This document shows positions 1 to 6,907 of a DNA stretch of 21,717 bases, one piece after another (position 1 is the stretch's first letter; each line of letters opens with the position of its first letter). The position numbers and the translations under genes were made by a program. Source of the DNA: Lentisphaeraceae bacterium (GTDB taxonomy: Bacteria; Verrucomicrobiota; Kiritimatiellia; RFP12; UBA1067); assembly GCA_004551905.1 (NCBI GenBank), contig SFPL01000033.1:1-21717 (forward strand), read 5' to 3'. The notes under the pieces were generated by a model that worked only from the letters and a program-made list of their open reading frames with translations, was not told where the DNA came from and ran no database searches.

Positions 1-35
1 ACAGCCCCAAAGCGGAATCTCCCGCTGAAGCCCGC

Positions 36-65
36 TTTACAAACCCAATCCGAAACTGCTATACT
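36..65 (+). promoter_or_regulatory. Sigma-70-like promoter pointing right, antisense to the antitoxin-like gene
   Basis: TTTACA at 36-41 and TATACT at 60-65 are separated by exactly 18 bases. The boxes, spacing and flanking CCGC match the promoter in front of gpsA (11611-11640, other strand). A transcript would begin near position 72 and run rightward across the antitoxin-like gene in antisense. No convincing plus-strand gene follows. It may drive an antisense RNA or be a relic. Confidence 0.45.
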
Positions 66-72
66 ACCAACA

Positions 73-390
73 TCAAGCAAGAAAGCATCGTCGGCACAGG
101 GCTACGCAACGAGTGTTGCACTGGCTACTGGCTGGCGGGCCATCTAGCGAATCAAAAGTTTCGTCGAAATTGTGGGGAAGTTTGATCTCGTCCTTCATCG
201 ATCCTATCTTGATGGAGTTCGGAATGTGCTCGCGGCGACTAGTCATAGCATCACCGCCATTCACACCTTCGCGAGAAACGAACACAAGCAAGCACGCCCT
301 GATCATGGCATCAAGCGTCGTGCCGTTGCGCACGGCACAGGATTCGGCTTCTTTCACTATCTCAGGTTCTATCGTTAGCGTATAGCTCAT
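73..390 (-). CDS. Ribbon-helix-helix (VapB/RelB-like) antitoxin-like protein, no visible toxin
   Basis: A 105-residue protein. I place the start at the ATG at 388-390 because AGGAGG lies four bases upstream; a longer frame opens at 429 but lacks such a site. Residues 1-35 read like a short beta strand followed by two helices, with the segment RNGTTLDAMIRACL resembling the RGTTLNALVREAL signature of ribbon-helix-helix antitoxins. A later KLPHNFDE segment resembles the toxin-binding tails of such proteins. The last 16 residues are cysteine-rich (CNTRCVALCRRC) and unlike any antitoxin tail I know, so a frameshift or a new C-terminus is possible. No toxin frame starts in the 72 bases that remain downstream; ATGTTGGTAGTATAG there stops after four codons. 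The gene looks like an orphan or a decayed half of a module. The family call is from pattern only. Confidence 0.5.
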   Translation of the reverse strand: MSYTLTIEPEIVKEAESCAVRNGTTLDAMIRACLLVFVSREGVNGGDAMTSRREHIPNSIKIGSMKDEIKLPHNFDETFDSLDGPPASSQCNTRCVALCRRCFLA

Positions 391-487
391 CTTCCCTCCT
401 TGTGCCTCACGACATACAAACCATGTCATCGTTCAGCAGTTCGCTTCGCTCAGCGGATATTCGCTTGCCGCCTCGCGGGATGCAGGT

Positions 488-496
488 ATTATAGCA
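488..496 (-). promoter_or_regulatory. Extended -10 element before the antitoxin-like gene
   Basis: TGCTATAAT on the minus strand is a perfect extended -10 (TGnTATAAT). It begins right at the T-run of the terminator of the preceding operon. No good -35 is present, as is common with extended -10 promoters. Transcription would begin near 481 and leave an untranslated leader of about 90 bases before the start at 390. Confidence 0.5.
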
Positions 497-516
497 AAAA
501 TCCCCGCCTTGCGGGG
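496..516 (-). terminator. Intrinsic terminator after the gspF-prepilin peptidase operon
   Basis: On the minus strand CCCCGC-AAG-GCGGGG forms a perfect 6-bp GC stem with a 3-base loop, followed by A and a run of five T. It lies about 90 bases beyond the stop codon of the prepilin peptidase gene. It is the clearest rho-independent terminator in the window. Confidence 0.85.
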
Positions 517-604
517 CATGGATTTTCGCCGCGATGGCGTGCGCTTCGAATGGATGACACAACTGCCGCTACCGGTTAGATGCTATGGGTTCGGCGCAGA
601 TAGC

Positions 605-1444
605 TCAGTTGAAGCCCATCAGGGAAAGGTAGAGGTTGACCAGCCATGGGCCGAAGAAGATCCATACCGCGCAGGCGGCGCAGATGTAGGGGCCGTAGGG
701 AATCTCGAGATAGCGCCCGAACTTCGTCTTCGCGAGCGCGACGAGCGAAAGCCCGGCAATCGAGCCGAGGACGGACGAGACGATGAGCGTGAAGACGACC
801 GCAATCGGACCGAACAGCGCGCCTACCGCGCCCATCAAGAACACGTCGCCCATCCCCATCGCCTCGCGCTTGAACGCCTTGGAGCCGATGAAGCGCACAA
901 GCCAGAGAAGCCCGAAGCCGAAGACGAGCCCGGACAGCGACCAGGCGACCGGCATCAGCCATGCGGCGACGCGGTCCACGCCGTAGACGAGCATCAGGGC
1001 GGAGTCGGCAAGCGCCTTGGCTATGCCCAGCACCATTCCGCCCACGGTGACGAAGTCCGGAAGGAGCTTGTGGTCGAAGTCGATCACCGAGCCGACCAGC
1101 ATCAGCGAGCACCAGATCCAGAGAAAGAGGACCTCGGAGACGGACGGCAGGAACACCCACGCCACTGCGAGGAAGAGGAGCGCGCCGATCGTCTCCACGA
1201 TGATGTACCGCGGCGAAATCGGCGCGCGGCAGTTAGCGCACCTGCCGCGCAGCGCGAGCCAGGAGAGGATGGGGATGTTCTGCCACCACCTGATCGGCGC
1301 GCTGCACTTCGGGCAGTGCGACGGCGGGCGGACGATCGACTCGCCGCGCGGAACGCGCCAGGCGACGACGTTCAGGAACGAGGCGATCGAGGCGCCCAGC
1401 CCGAAGGCGAAGACGCAGAGGATCGTCTTAAGCTCGGGGTCCAT
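605..1444 (-). CDS. gspO: Prepilin peptidase / N-methyltransferase (A24 aspartic protease)
   Basis: A 279-residue polytopic inner-membrane protein that should cleave the leaders of type IV pilin-like proteins and methylate the new N-terminus. Visible signatures: the N-terminal conserved segment SFLNVVAWRVPRGESIVRPPS, the two CxxC pairs (Cys44/47 and Cys69/72) of the metal-binding cytoplasmic loop, the first catalytic Asp122 in the segment IDFDHKLLPD, and the GxGD motif GMGD with catalytic Asp200. Length is normal for the full-size PilD/GspO family. It starts six bases after the gspF stop codon, so the two are almost certainly co-transcribed. Its expected substrates are the pseudopilins encoded at 5666-9011. 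It may also serve type IV pili encoded elsewhere, so pilD would be an equally valid name. Confidence 0.93.
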   Translation of the reverse strand: MDPELKTILCVFAFGLGASIASFLNVVAWRVPRGESIVRPPSHCPKCSAPIRWWQNIPILSWLALRGRCANCRAPISPRYIIVETIGALLFLAVAWVFLPSVSEVLFLWIWCSLMLVGSVIDFDHKLLPDFVTVGGMVLGIAKALADSALMLVYGVDRVAAWLMPVAWSLSGLVFGFGLLWLVRFIGSKAFKREAMGMGDVFLMGAVGALFGPIAVVFTLIVSSVLGSIAGLSLVALAKTKFGRYLEIPYGPYICAACAVWIFFGPWLVNLYLSLMGFN

Positions 1445-1450
1445 TTCCGC

Positions 1451-2782
1451 CTACATCCCGGCACCGCCGGAGGACACCGAGCCGATGATCTTGACCATGG
1501 GCAGGAACATCGCAATCACGATGGTGCCGACCACCACCGCGAGCACGATGATCAGCGCCGGCTCGATCGCGGCGGTCATGCCGGCGACGGCGTTGTCAAC
1601 CTCGTCGTCGTAGGTGTCGGCGATGCGGGTGAGCATGTCGGCGAGCGCGCCGGTCTCCTCGCCGACCTCGACCATCGAGATCACCATCGGCGGGAACACC
1701 GAGCACTGCGAGAGCGGCTGGGTCATCGACTCGCCCTCCTTCACCGCGTCGTGCACCGTCTGGATGGCGTTGGAGAGGACGCGGTTGCCGGTGGTGTCAC
1801 GGGTGATGACGAGCGACTGGAGGATCGGCACACCCGAGGAGAGCAGCGTGCCCAGCGTACGCGAGAAGCGCGACACCGCCGAGCGCTGGGCAAGGGTACC
1901 GATGACCGGCAGCTTGAGCTTGAGCGCGTCGAAGAAGTACGCGCCCGCCTCGGTCTTGCCGATCACCTTCACGATCACGAAGAGGGCCACCGCGGCGATG
2001 AAGATCATGAGGCCGTTGTGCTGCACGAACTCCGAGGCCTGGATCACGAACTCGGTGACCGCCGGCAGCGCCTGGCCGCCGAGCATGTCGCTAAACACCT
2101 GCTTGAACTTAGGGATCACCATCACCAGGAGGAACGCGGTGATGCCGATTGCGGCGACAAGGACGACGCTCGGGTAGATCATCGCGCCCTTCACCTTGTT
2201 CTTGATCTTCTCGGACTTCTCCGCGAAGTCGGCGAGACGCGCCAGCACCACCTCGAGCACGCCGCCGGCCTCGCCGGCCTTGACCATGTTGATGTAGAGG
2301 TTGTCGAAGATCTTCGGGTAGGCGGTGAGCGCCTCGGAGAACGTGCCGCCGGCGGCGATGTTGTCGGAGATGCCGTCGAGCGCCTCGCGCATCTGCTGGT
2401 TCTTCATCTGGCGCTTGAGCACCTCGAGCCCGCGCATCAGCGCGAGGCCGGCGTTCACGAGCGTCGCCAGCTGGCGGGTGAACTGGGTGAGCACCTTGGT
2501 CTTGATCCGGCCCTGGAGGAACTTGGGGAGCTTGATTTTGATCTCGATGTTCTTGTTGAGGCCGCCGCTCTTCTTGCCCCCGGCGGCCGGCTTCTTCGCC
2601 GCCTTGCCGCGCGCCGGCGCCGCGGCCGGAGTCGACGCGGCGCTTTTCACCTCGCCGAGCGCGGTCGGCATCAGCCCCTGCGCCCTGACGGCGGCGATCG
2701 CGGAACTGCGATCCCCCGCCTCGACCGTACCCCGCGTCTCGTTGCCGGACGCGTCCTTGGCGATATACTGGAAAGTGGCCAT
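1451..2782 (-). CDS. gspF: Type II secretion / type IV pilus inner-membrane platform protein GspF/PilC
   Basis: A 443-residue protein with the family N-terminus (MATFQYIAKDASGNETRGTV) followed by an Ala/Lys/Gly-rich linker at about residues 46-75, which is longer and lower in complexity than usual. Two T2SSF repeats follow, at roughly 97-220 and 300-422, with membrane segments near 203-225, 254-274 and 405-427. The motif VKAGEAGGVLEVVL in repeat one and its counterpart VEVGEETGALADML in repeat two are diagnostic. GspF sits in the inner membrane and couples the assembly ATPase to pseudopilus growth. No GspE ATPase is adjacent, although gspE-gspF is the common order. The gene has its own promoter (2821-2850) and a purine-rich AAAGGGG ribosome site. 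PilC of type IV pili is the alternative; the pseudopilin genes nearby favour secretion. Confidence 0.93.
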   Translation of the reverse strand: MATFQYIAKDASGNETRGTVEAGDRSSAIAAVRAQGLMPTALGEVKSAASTPAAAPARGKAAKKPAAGGKKSGGLNKNIEIKIKLPKFLQGRIKTKVLTQFTRQLATLVNAGLALMRGLEVLKRQMKNQQMREALDGISDNIAAGGTFSEALTAYPKIFDNLYINMVKAGEAGGVLEVVLARLADFAEKSEKIKNKVKGAMIYPSVVLVAAIGITAFLLVMVIPKFKQVFSDMLGGQALPAVTEFVIQASEFVQHNGLMIFIAAVALFVIVKVIGKTEAGAYFFDALKLKLPVIGTLAQRSAVSRFSRTLGTLLSSGVPILQSLVITRDTTGNRVLSNAIQTVHDAVKEGESMTQPLSQCSVFPPMVISMVEVGEETGALADMLTRIADTYDDEVDNAVAGMTAAIEPALIIVLAVVVGTIVIAMFLPMVKIIGSVSSGGAGM

Positions 2783-2820
2783 CTCTATCCCCTTTTCGCT
2801 TCCTCAGACTGTTGACGCGT

Positions 2821-2850
2821 ATGATACCAAAACCGCCCCCCAGATGTCAA
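2821..2850 (-). promoter_or_regulatory. Sigma-70-like promoter of the gspF operon
   Basis: On the minus strand a perfect TTGACA (2850-2845) is followed after 18 bases by TATCAT (2826-2821). Initiation would fall near 2814, giving a leader of about 32 bases before the gspF start at 2782. This separates gspF from the GH16 gene upstream. Confidence 0.75.
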
Positions 2851-2903
2851 ATGCGCGGGCGGGTTGTTCGATCCTTAGCGCTGAACTGGTGGAATTAGGC
2901 ATG

Positions 2904-2921
2904 CCCCTGCATTAGCAGAGG
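2904..2921 (-). terminator. Weak hairpin after the GH16 gene
   Basis: CCTCTGC-TAAT-GCAGGGG on the minus strand forms a 7-bp stem with one G-T pair, just after the GH16 stop codon. There is no T-run behind it, so it may stabilise the 3' end or act with Rho rather than being an intrinsic terminator. Confidence 0.3.
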
Positions 2922-2929
2922 CCGTGCCT

Positions 2930-3736
2930 TCAGTCGGCCCAGTGGCGGAAGTAGTCGATGGAGTAGACCTGCGGGAGCCGGATGCGGTCGGGCTCGCCAA
3001 CCCAGGTGTACATTATCTCGCAGTCGAAGGTGACGTGGAGCGGACGGTGGAAGCGGTCGTTCGCGCGCGAAAAGACCTCCTTGCCGTCGATATACCAGGC
3101 GAGGCGGTCGCGGGACCAGAGGAAGCCATAGATATGGAACTCCGCGGCGGGATTGAAATCGAGCGCCACCTTCTTCGACTTCTCCGGCAGTTTCTCTACC
3201 CCGCCGTGGACGATTCCCTCGAGATACGGCGTCTTAAGGCAGTGGACCGTGCCGTACCATTCACGCAGCGAGCCGAAGATCTCGAACATGTCGATCTCCT
3301 CCGAGACGTCGCCGACGCGAAACTTGCGCTCGGGCTGGTCGGAGAGCGGGTCGTAGAGCCAGAAGGCGTTGCACACCTTCGAGTCCATTGTCCGAGCGCG
3401 GCACTCGTAGTAGCCGTAGAAGCTCTTCTCGCGGCGGCGAACATAGGCGGTGGCGTAGGTGTCGAAGCCGCGACGGAGATTCTCCACCGTCTTCTCGTCC
3501 GTGCGCAGCAGCCGCGCGGTCAGGTTGAGGCATCCGTTGGAGACCGCGACATTGTCCCGGGCGAAGAGAAACCCTGCGCGGCGGCCCTGGAAAGACGCCT
3601 CCCAGTCGCTCCAGACTTGCGCATCGAGGTTGGCGCCGTCGAACTCGTCAGCAAACGTCGGCGCGCCGCGTCCGGCCGGGCCGGCGGCCGAGGCGGCCGC
3701 CAGCGCAGCGGCGACCAGCAGGGCAGCGCCGGTCAT
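2930..3736 (-). CDS. Secreted glycoside hydrolase family 16 enzyme
   Basis: A 268-residue protein predicted to be exported and to cut beta-linked galactans or glucans. The start at 3736 is chosen because it opens with a signal peptide (MTGAALLVAAALAAASA, likely cleaved after the Ala-Ser-Ala segment), and because its ATG overlaps the proS stop as ATGA. A longer in-frame extension to 3808 would add an arginine-rich stretch inside proS and spoil the signal. The catalytic signature EEIDMFEIFG fits the GH16 pattern E-x-D-x-x-E, where the first Glu is the nucleophile and the last the acid/base. FADEFDG near the mature N-terminus, YGYYECRARTM before the active site and YIDGKEVF near the C-terminus are further GH16 hallmarks. 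The overall look is closest to agarase, porphyranase or carrageenase-type members, but the substrate cannot be read from sequence alone. Confidence 0.88.
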   Translation of the reverse strand: MTGAALLVAAALAAASAAGPAGRGAPTFADEFDGANLDAQVWSDWEASFQGRRAGFLFARDNVAVSNGCLNLTARLLRTDEKTVENLRRGFDTYATAYVRRREKSFYGYYECRARTMDSKVCNAFWLYDPLSDQPERKFRVGDVSEEIDMFEIFGSLREWYGTVHCLKTPYLEGIVHGGVEKLPEKSKKVALDFNPAAEFHIYGFLWSRDRLAWYIDGKEVFSRANDRFHRPLHVTFDCEIMYTWVGEPDRIRLPQVYSIDYFRHWAD

Positions 3737-5448
3737 GCGAGCAGCGAGGCGACGGCCTCGGCGGCGGCGGCGGGCGGCACCACCTGGGTGGCGGACTTCT
3801 CGTCGCACCGGCGCTTCAACTCGACTCCGCCGGCGGCGAGTCCCTTGGCGCCGACGACGACGCGAACGGTGAAGCCGATGAGGTCGGCGTCCTTGAACTT
3901 GACGCCTGGGCGCTCCTGGCGGTCGTCGACGACGACGTCGATTCCCTTCGCCTCCAGCTCCGACTCGAGCTTCGCGGCGACCTGGGCGGCGTCGGCGTTG
4001 TCCGGGTCAAGCAGGCAGATGCAGACCTGGAACGGCGAGACGGACGCCGGCCAGACGATGCCGTTCGCGTCGTGGCTCTGCTCGATCACGGCCTGGACGG
4101 TGCGCGAGACGCCGATGCCGTAGCAGCCCATCACCATCGTCCGCTCCTCGAGGTTGTCGTTCTTGTAGACGGCCTTGAACGCGTCGGTGTACTTGGTGCC
4201 GAGCTTGAAGACGTGGCCCACCTCGATGCCGCGGCGGATGGCGAGCGGCTTGCCGCACTTGGCGCAGATGTCGCCGTCGCGGACGACCACCAGGTCGGCG
4301 TAGTCGGCGTCGGCGATCTTCGCGTCGCGGGAGAGGTCGACGTTCTTGATGTGGTGGTCGTCGCGGTTGGCGCCGACGATGCAGCCCTTCGCGCCCCTGA
4401 GCTCCTGGTCGCAGACGATGCGGAGCGACGCGTCGGCCGGCTTGACCGGGCCCACCGAGCCGGCGTTCGCGCCGGTCGCGCGGAGCACGGTCTCGAAGTC
4501 GGCGAGCTCCACCTTCTTGGCGTCGAGGAAGTGGCGGAGCTTCACCTCGTTGACGTCGCGGTCGCCGGGGGCGCAGACCATGACCGGCTTGCCGTCGGCG
4601 AGGTAGACGAGGGACTTGACGAAAGCAGAGCCTGGCACGCCCATGAACTTCGAGACCTCGTCGATCGTCTTGGCGCCGGGCGTGGGGATGGTCTCCATCT
4701 CGTTGCAAGGCGCATCGGTGCGCGGGGCGACGCGGCGTTCAGCCTTCTCGAGGTTGGCGGCGTAGCCGCAGCCGCCGCAGAAGGCGATGCCGTCCTCGCC
4801 CGAATCGGCGAGCACGTGGAACTCGTGGCTGAACTTGCCGCCGATGTCGCCGGTGTCGGCCTCGACCGGATAGGCCTTGAGGCCGCAGCGCTCGAAGACG
4901 CGCTTGTACGCCTCGAACATCGCCATGTAGCTGGCGTCGGCGGCGTCAAGCGAGACGTCGAAGGAATAGGCGTCCTTCATCAGGAACTCCTTCGAGCGCA
5001 TGAGGCCGAAGCGCGGGCGGATCTCGTCGCGGAACTTCCACTGGATCTGGTAGACCGTGACCGGCAGCTGGCGGTAGGAGCTGACGACACCCTTGACGAG
5101 GTCGGTCACCATCTCCTCGGCGGTCGGCGAGAGCGCGTAGTCGTGGGCGCCGCGGTCCTTGAGGCGGAACATACCGGGGCCCATCGACTCCCAGCGGCCG
5201 GAGGTCTTCCAGAGCTCGGCTGGCTGGAGGATCGGCATTACGATCTCCTGGGCGCCGGCGCGGTCCATCTCCTCGCGGACGATGCGCTGGACCTTGTTGA
5301 GGACGCGCATGCCGAGCGGCAGGTAGGTGTAGAGGCCGCCGGCGGCTTTCTTCATGAGTCCGGCGCGGACCATGAGCTTGTGCGAGTCGATTTCGGCGTC
5401 GCCCGGGTCCTCCCGGAGCGTCTGTATCATCAGCTTAGACCATTTCAT
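3733..5448 (-). CDS. proS: Prolyl-tRNA synthetase, bacterial type with editing domain
   Basis: A 571-residue class II synthetase that charges tRNA-Pro. The N-terminus (MKWSKLMIQTLREDPGDAEI) aligns with the usual MRLSQYFLPTLKE start. Motif 2 lies near residues 140-165 (WKFRDEIRPRFGLMRSKEF) and motif 3 near 440-452 (MGCYGIGVSRT). The editing insertion domain lies between them at about 225-400, with two Cys pairs at its borders (CGGC 224-227 and CAKC 395-398), and the anticodon-binding domain is C-terminal. It is full length for the bacterial type. The stop codon overlaps the GH16 start codon by ATGA. There is no ribosome binding site before the ATG; instead an extended -10 lies seven bases upstream, which would make the message leaderless. 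It may also be reached by readthrough from the gspHIJK operon. Confidence 0.97.
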   Translation of the reverse strand: MKWSKLMIQTLREDPGDAEIDSHKLMVRAGLMKKAAGGLYTYLPLGMRVLNKVQRIVREEMDRAGAQEIVMPILQPAELWKTSGRWESMGPGMFRLKDRGAHDYALSPTAEEMVTDLVKGVVSSYRQLPVTVYQIQWKFRDEIRPRFGLMRSKEFLMKDAYSFDVSLDAADASYMAMFEAYKRVFERCGLKAYPVEADTGDIGGKFSHEFHVLADSGEDGIAFCGGCGYAANLEKAERRVAPRTDAPCNEMETIPTPGAKTIDEVSKFMGVPGSAFVKSLVYLADGKPVMVCAPGDRDVNEVKLRHFLDAKKVELADFETVLRATGANAGSVGPVKPADASLRIVCDQELRGAKGCIVGANRDDHHIKNVDLSRDAKIADADYADLVVVRDGDICAKCGKPLAIRRGIEVGHVFKLGTKYTDAFKAVYKNDNLEERTMVMGCYGIGVSRTVQAVIEQSHDANGIVWPASVSPFQVCICLLDPDNADAAQVAAKLESELEAKGIDVVVDDRQERPGVKFKDADLIGFTVRVVVGAKGLAAGGVELKRRCDEKSATQVVPPAAAAEAVASLLA

Positions 5449-5455
5449 GACGCGT

Positions 5456-5464
5456 ATTATATCA
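5456..5464 (-). promoter_or_regulatory. Extended -10 giving a leaderless proS message
   Basis: TGATATAAT on the minus strand is a perfect extended -10. The six-base box is followed by seven bases and then the proS ATG, so the first transcribed base would be at or next to the A of the start codon. No ribosome binding site is present. The element overlaps the final stop of the glycosyltransferase remnant. Confidence 0.5.
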
Positions 5465-5665
5465 TATTCGTGGTTCGTGGTTCGTGGCTCGTGGTTCGTT
5501 TCAGGCGATAAATTTCGCGATCGACGAGGAGGCGGTATCAGAGCCCCTGCCAGAAGTGCCAGCGCCAGCCGGGGCGTCCGTTGAGGAAGCCAAGGCGCAG
5601 GAAATAGCGATAGCAGAAATAGGCGACCGCGCGCGAGACCCTCGCCGCGACGTCGGTCTCTTCGG
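5457..5665 (-). pseudogene. 3' remnant of a family 2 glycosyltransferase gene
   Basis: Directly after the gspK stop, the minus strand encodes a segment containing YFLRLGFLNGRPGW, then HFWQGL, a TGA stop at 5538-5540, and YRLLVDREIYRLKR in the same frame. This reads like the C-terminal end of a GT2-type glycosyltransferase (family form: YxLRLGFLDGRxGFxFHxLQGFWYRFLVDAKIYE). The TGA falls exactly where that family form has Trp, so a single TGG-to-TGA change explains it. The rest of the gene, including the catalytic domain, is missing because gspK abuts it. After the stop the frame runs into heptamer repeats and ends at TAA (5459-5457). It is not expected to make a functional product. The family assignment rests on my recognition of the motif pattern. 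Confidence 0.7.
5469..5499. repeat. Tandem heptamer repeat CGTGGTT x4
   Basis: Four 7-base units CGTGGTT occupy 5469-5496, the third with one mismatch (CGTGGCT), followed by a partial unit. On the minus strand this reads CGAACCA-type repeats and supplies the codons RTTSHEPRTT at the tail of the glycosyltransferase remnant, just upstream of the proS -10. It belongs with the other low-complexity repeats seen inside gltB. Confidence 0.85.
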
Positions 5666-6907
5666 TTATTCCTTCCAGCTCACGTAGCGGACCTGCTTGT
5701 CCTTCGCGTAGCACTCGCACTCGGCGGTGTACGACATGTCCATGAGCCGCGCGGTGATCCGCATCTTGAAGACGGTGGACTCGGACGGCGCGGCGGTGAG
5801 GTACTTCTGCGCGGCCTGGTCGACCTCGACGTCGAACTCGTCCGAGACGCGCTGGCACATGTCCGACCACCAGTCGGAGGTGAACTCGCCGTAGCCCCAC
5901 TCGGTGCGGCCGTCCTCGGGCACGTCGTACTCCTGCGGCTTGATCGAGCGGCACTTGACAATCGCCTCGGCGACCTCGAGGCTCTCGGTCTTGTCGTCGT
6001 CGTCCACCTCGTCCTCGACGTAGATGCCGGGCACGGTTAGGAGCTGGTCGACGGTGCAGTCGTTGACGTTGATCTTGCCGTCGCCGGTGGCGGAGAGGAT
6101 CTTCATGTTGAGGAGCCCCTTCACCGTGATCTGGCTCTTGCGGTCGTCGTAGGGGTTCACCACGCCGCCGGTGAGCAGCGCCGGGTACTCGCGGAAGCAG
6201 AGGACGCGGGAGAGCTCCTTGATGTCGGTGATCTCGCCGTTGAGCGGGCCGAAGCGGTCCTCCTCGGCGACCTCCTTCTTGTGGTCGTCGTACCACTCCT
6301 CGTATTCCTTGTTCTCGGCGCCGCACTCCTTGCCGTCGATCGAGGTGGTGACGTCATCCTCGTCACGGTAGTCGTTCCAGCAGGCGATGACGCGGTGCTG
6401 GAGGTTGATGATCTTGCCATCCTCGGTGCGGAAATCTTCCTCGCGCGAGACGCCGAGCCTGTCGAGGACGATCTGCCAGCGGGTGATGTAGTTGGGGTCC
6501 TCGGAGAAGAGCTTGTTGACGTTGATGCCGCCCTCGGAGGCGTGTTCGGAAATGGAGATCTCGACCTCGACGGTGCCGGAGTCGGGGTCGTCCTCGTCGA
6601 GCAGGATGGGGCCGACGATGCACTTCGAGGCGTACTTGAGGTCGCGCTTCTCCCTGTACCAGCGGTCGTCCTCGAGGAGCTCCTTCTCGTCCTCGTCCTC
6701 GGTCCACTGCTTGGCGTCGTTGTAGCCGAGGAGCACCGCCTCGCCGAGGATCCGGCCGGACTCGACGAGCCGCTTGACGCGGTTCTTGTTCTGGACGTAG
6801 ACGTTGATGCCGCCCTGGAGCCGCGCCTCGAAGGAGAAAGAGATCACGATCACGGAGAGGACCATGATCGTCCAGAGGGCCATCAGCAGCGCGCTTCCCC
6901 GCCTCAT
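5666..6907 (-). CDS. gspK: Type II secretion minor pseudopilin GspK
   Basis: A 413-residue protein with a class III leader MRRG before SALLMALWTIMVLSVIVIS. Cleavage is expected after Gly4. There is no Glu at position +5 of the mature chain, which is normal for GspK, the tip subunit of the pseudopilus. The body is very acidic. It carries GGINVNKL and, later, KINVNDCTVDQLLTVPGI, the repeated INVN-type segment typical of the GspK helical domain. The length is somewhat above the usual 300-350 residues, mostly through acidic Asp/Glu-rich stretches. It overlaps gspJ by four bases (ATGA), closing the H-I-J-K cluster. GspI, GspJ and GspK form the tip complex that recruits cargo or starts pseudopilus assembly in known systems. 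Confidence 0.9.
   Translation of the reverse strand: MRRGSALLMALWTIMVLSVIVISFSFEARLQGGINVYVQNKNRVKRLVESGRILGEAVLLGYNDAKQWTEDEDEKELLEDDRWYREKRDLKYASKCIVGPILLDEDDPDSGTVEVEISISEHASEGGINVNKLFSEDPNYITRWQIVLDRLGVSREEDFRTEDGKIINLQHRVIACWNDYRDEDDVTTSIDGKECGAENKEYEEWYDDHKKEVAEEDRFGPLNGEITDIKELSRVLCFREYPALLTGGVVNPYDDRKSQITVKGLLNMKILSATGDGKINVNDCTVDQLLTVPGIYVEDEVDDDDKTESLEVAEAIVKCRSIKPQEYDVPEDGRTEWGYGEFTSDWWSDMCQRVSDEFDVEVDQAAQKYLTAAPSESTVFKMRITARLMDMSYTAECECYAKDKQVRYVSWKE

Noticed and set aside
1..72. An integron attC site or phage attachment site next to the antitoxin-like gene
   Set aside because: I found no core GTTRRRY/RYYYAAC pair and no integrase. The short AGCGG/CCGCT inverted repeat is too small to support the idea.
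113..385. Plus-strand frames opposite the antitoxin-like gene, possibly served by the promoter at 36-65
   Set aside because: No ribosome site and no recognisable motif, whereas the minus-strand frame has a strong site and a family-like N-terminus.
509..2815. A 768-codon plus-strand open frame opposite gspF and the prepilin peptidase
   Set aside because: Its product is dominated by Arg, His, Asp and Glu with no domain, as expected from the reverse strand of GC-rich genes. The minus-strand genes have clear motifs.
3737..3808. A longer N-terminus for the GH16 enzyme starting at 3808
   Set aside because: The added residues are arginine-rich, lie inside proS and would block the signal peptide. 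The ATGA overlap at 3736 is the natural start.
5538..5540. The possibility that TGA codes for Trp in this organism
   Set aside because: proS, gspH, gspJ, rnr and the lipoprotein gene all end properly at TGA, and TGG is used for Trp throughout. A single nonsense mutation in a gene already lacking its 5' part is simpler.
5484..5687. A 67-codon plus-strand frame between gspK and proS
   Set aside because: It is opposite the glycosyltransferase remnant, whose minus-strand translation is far more protein-like.
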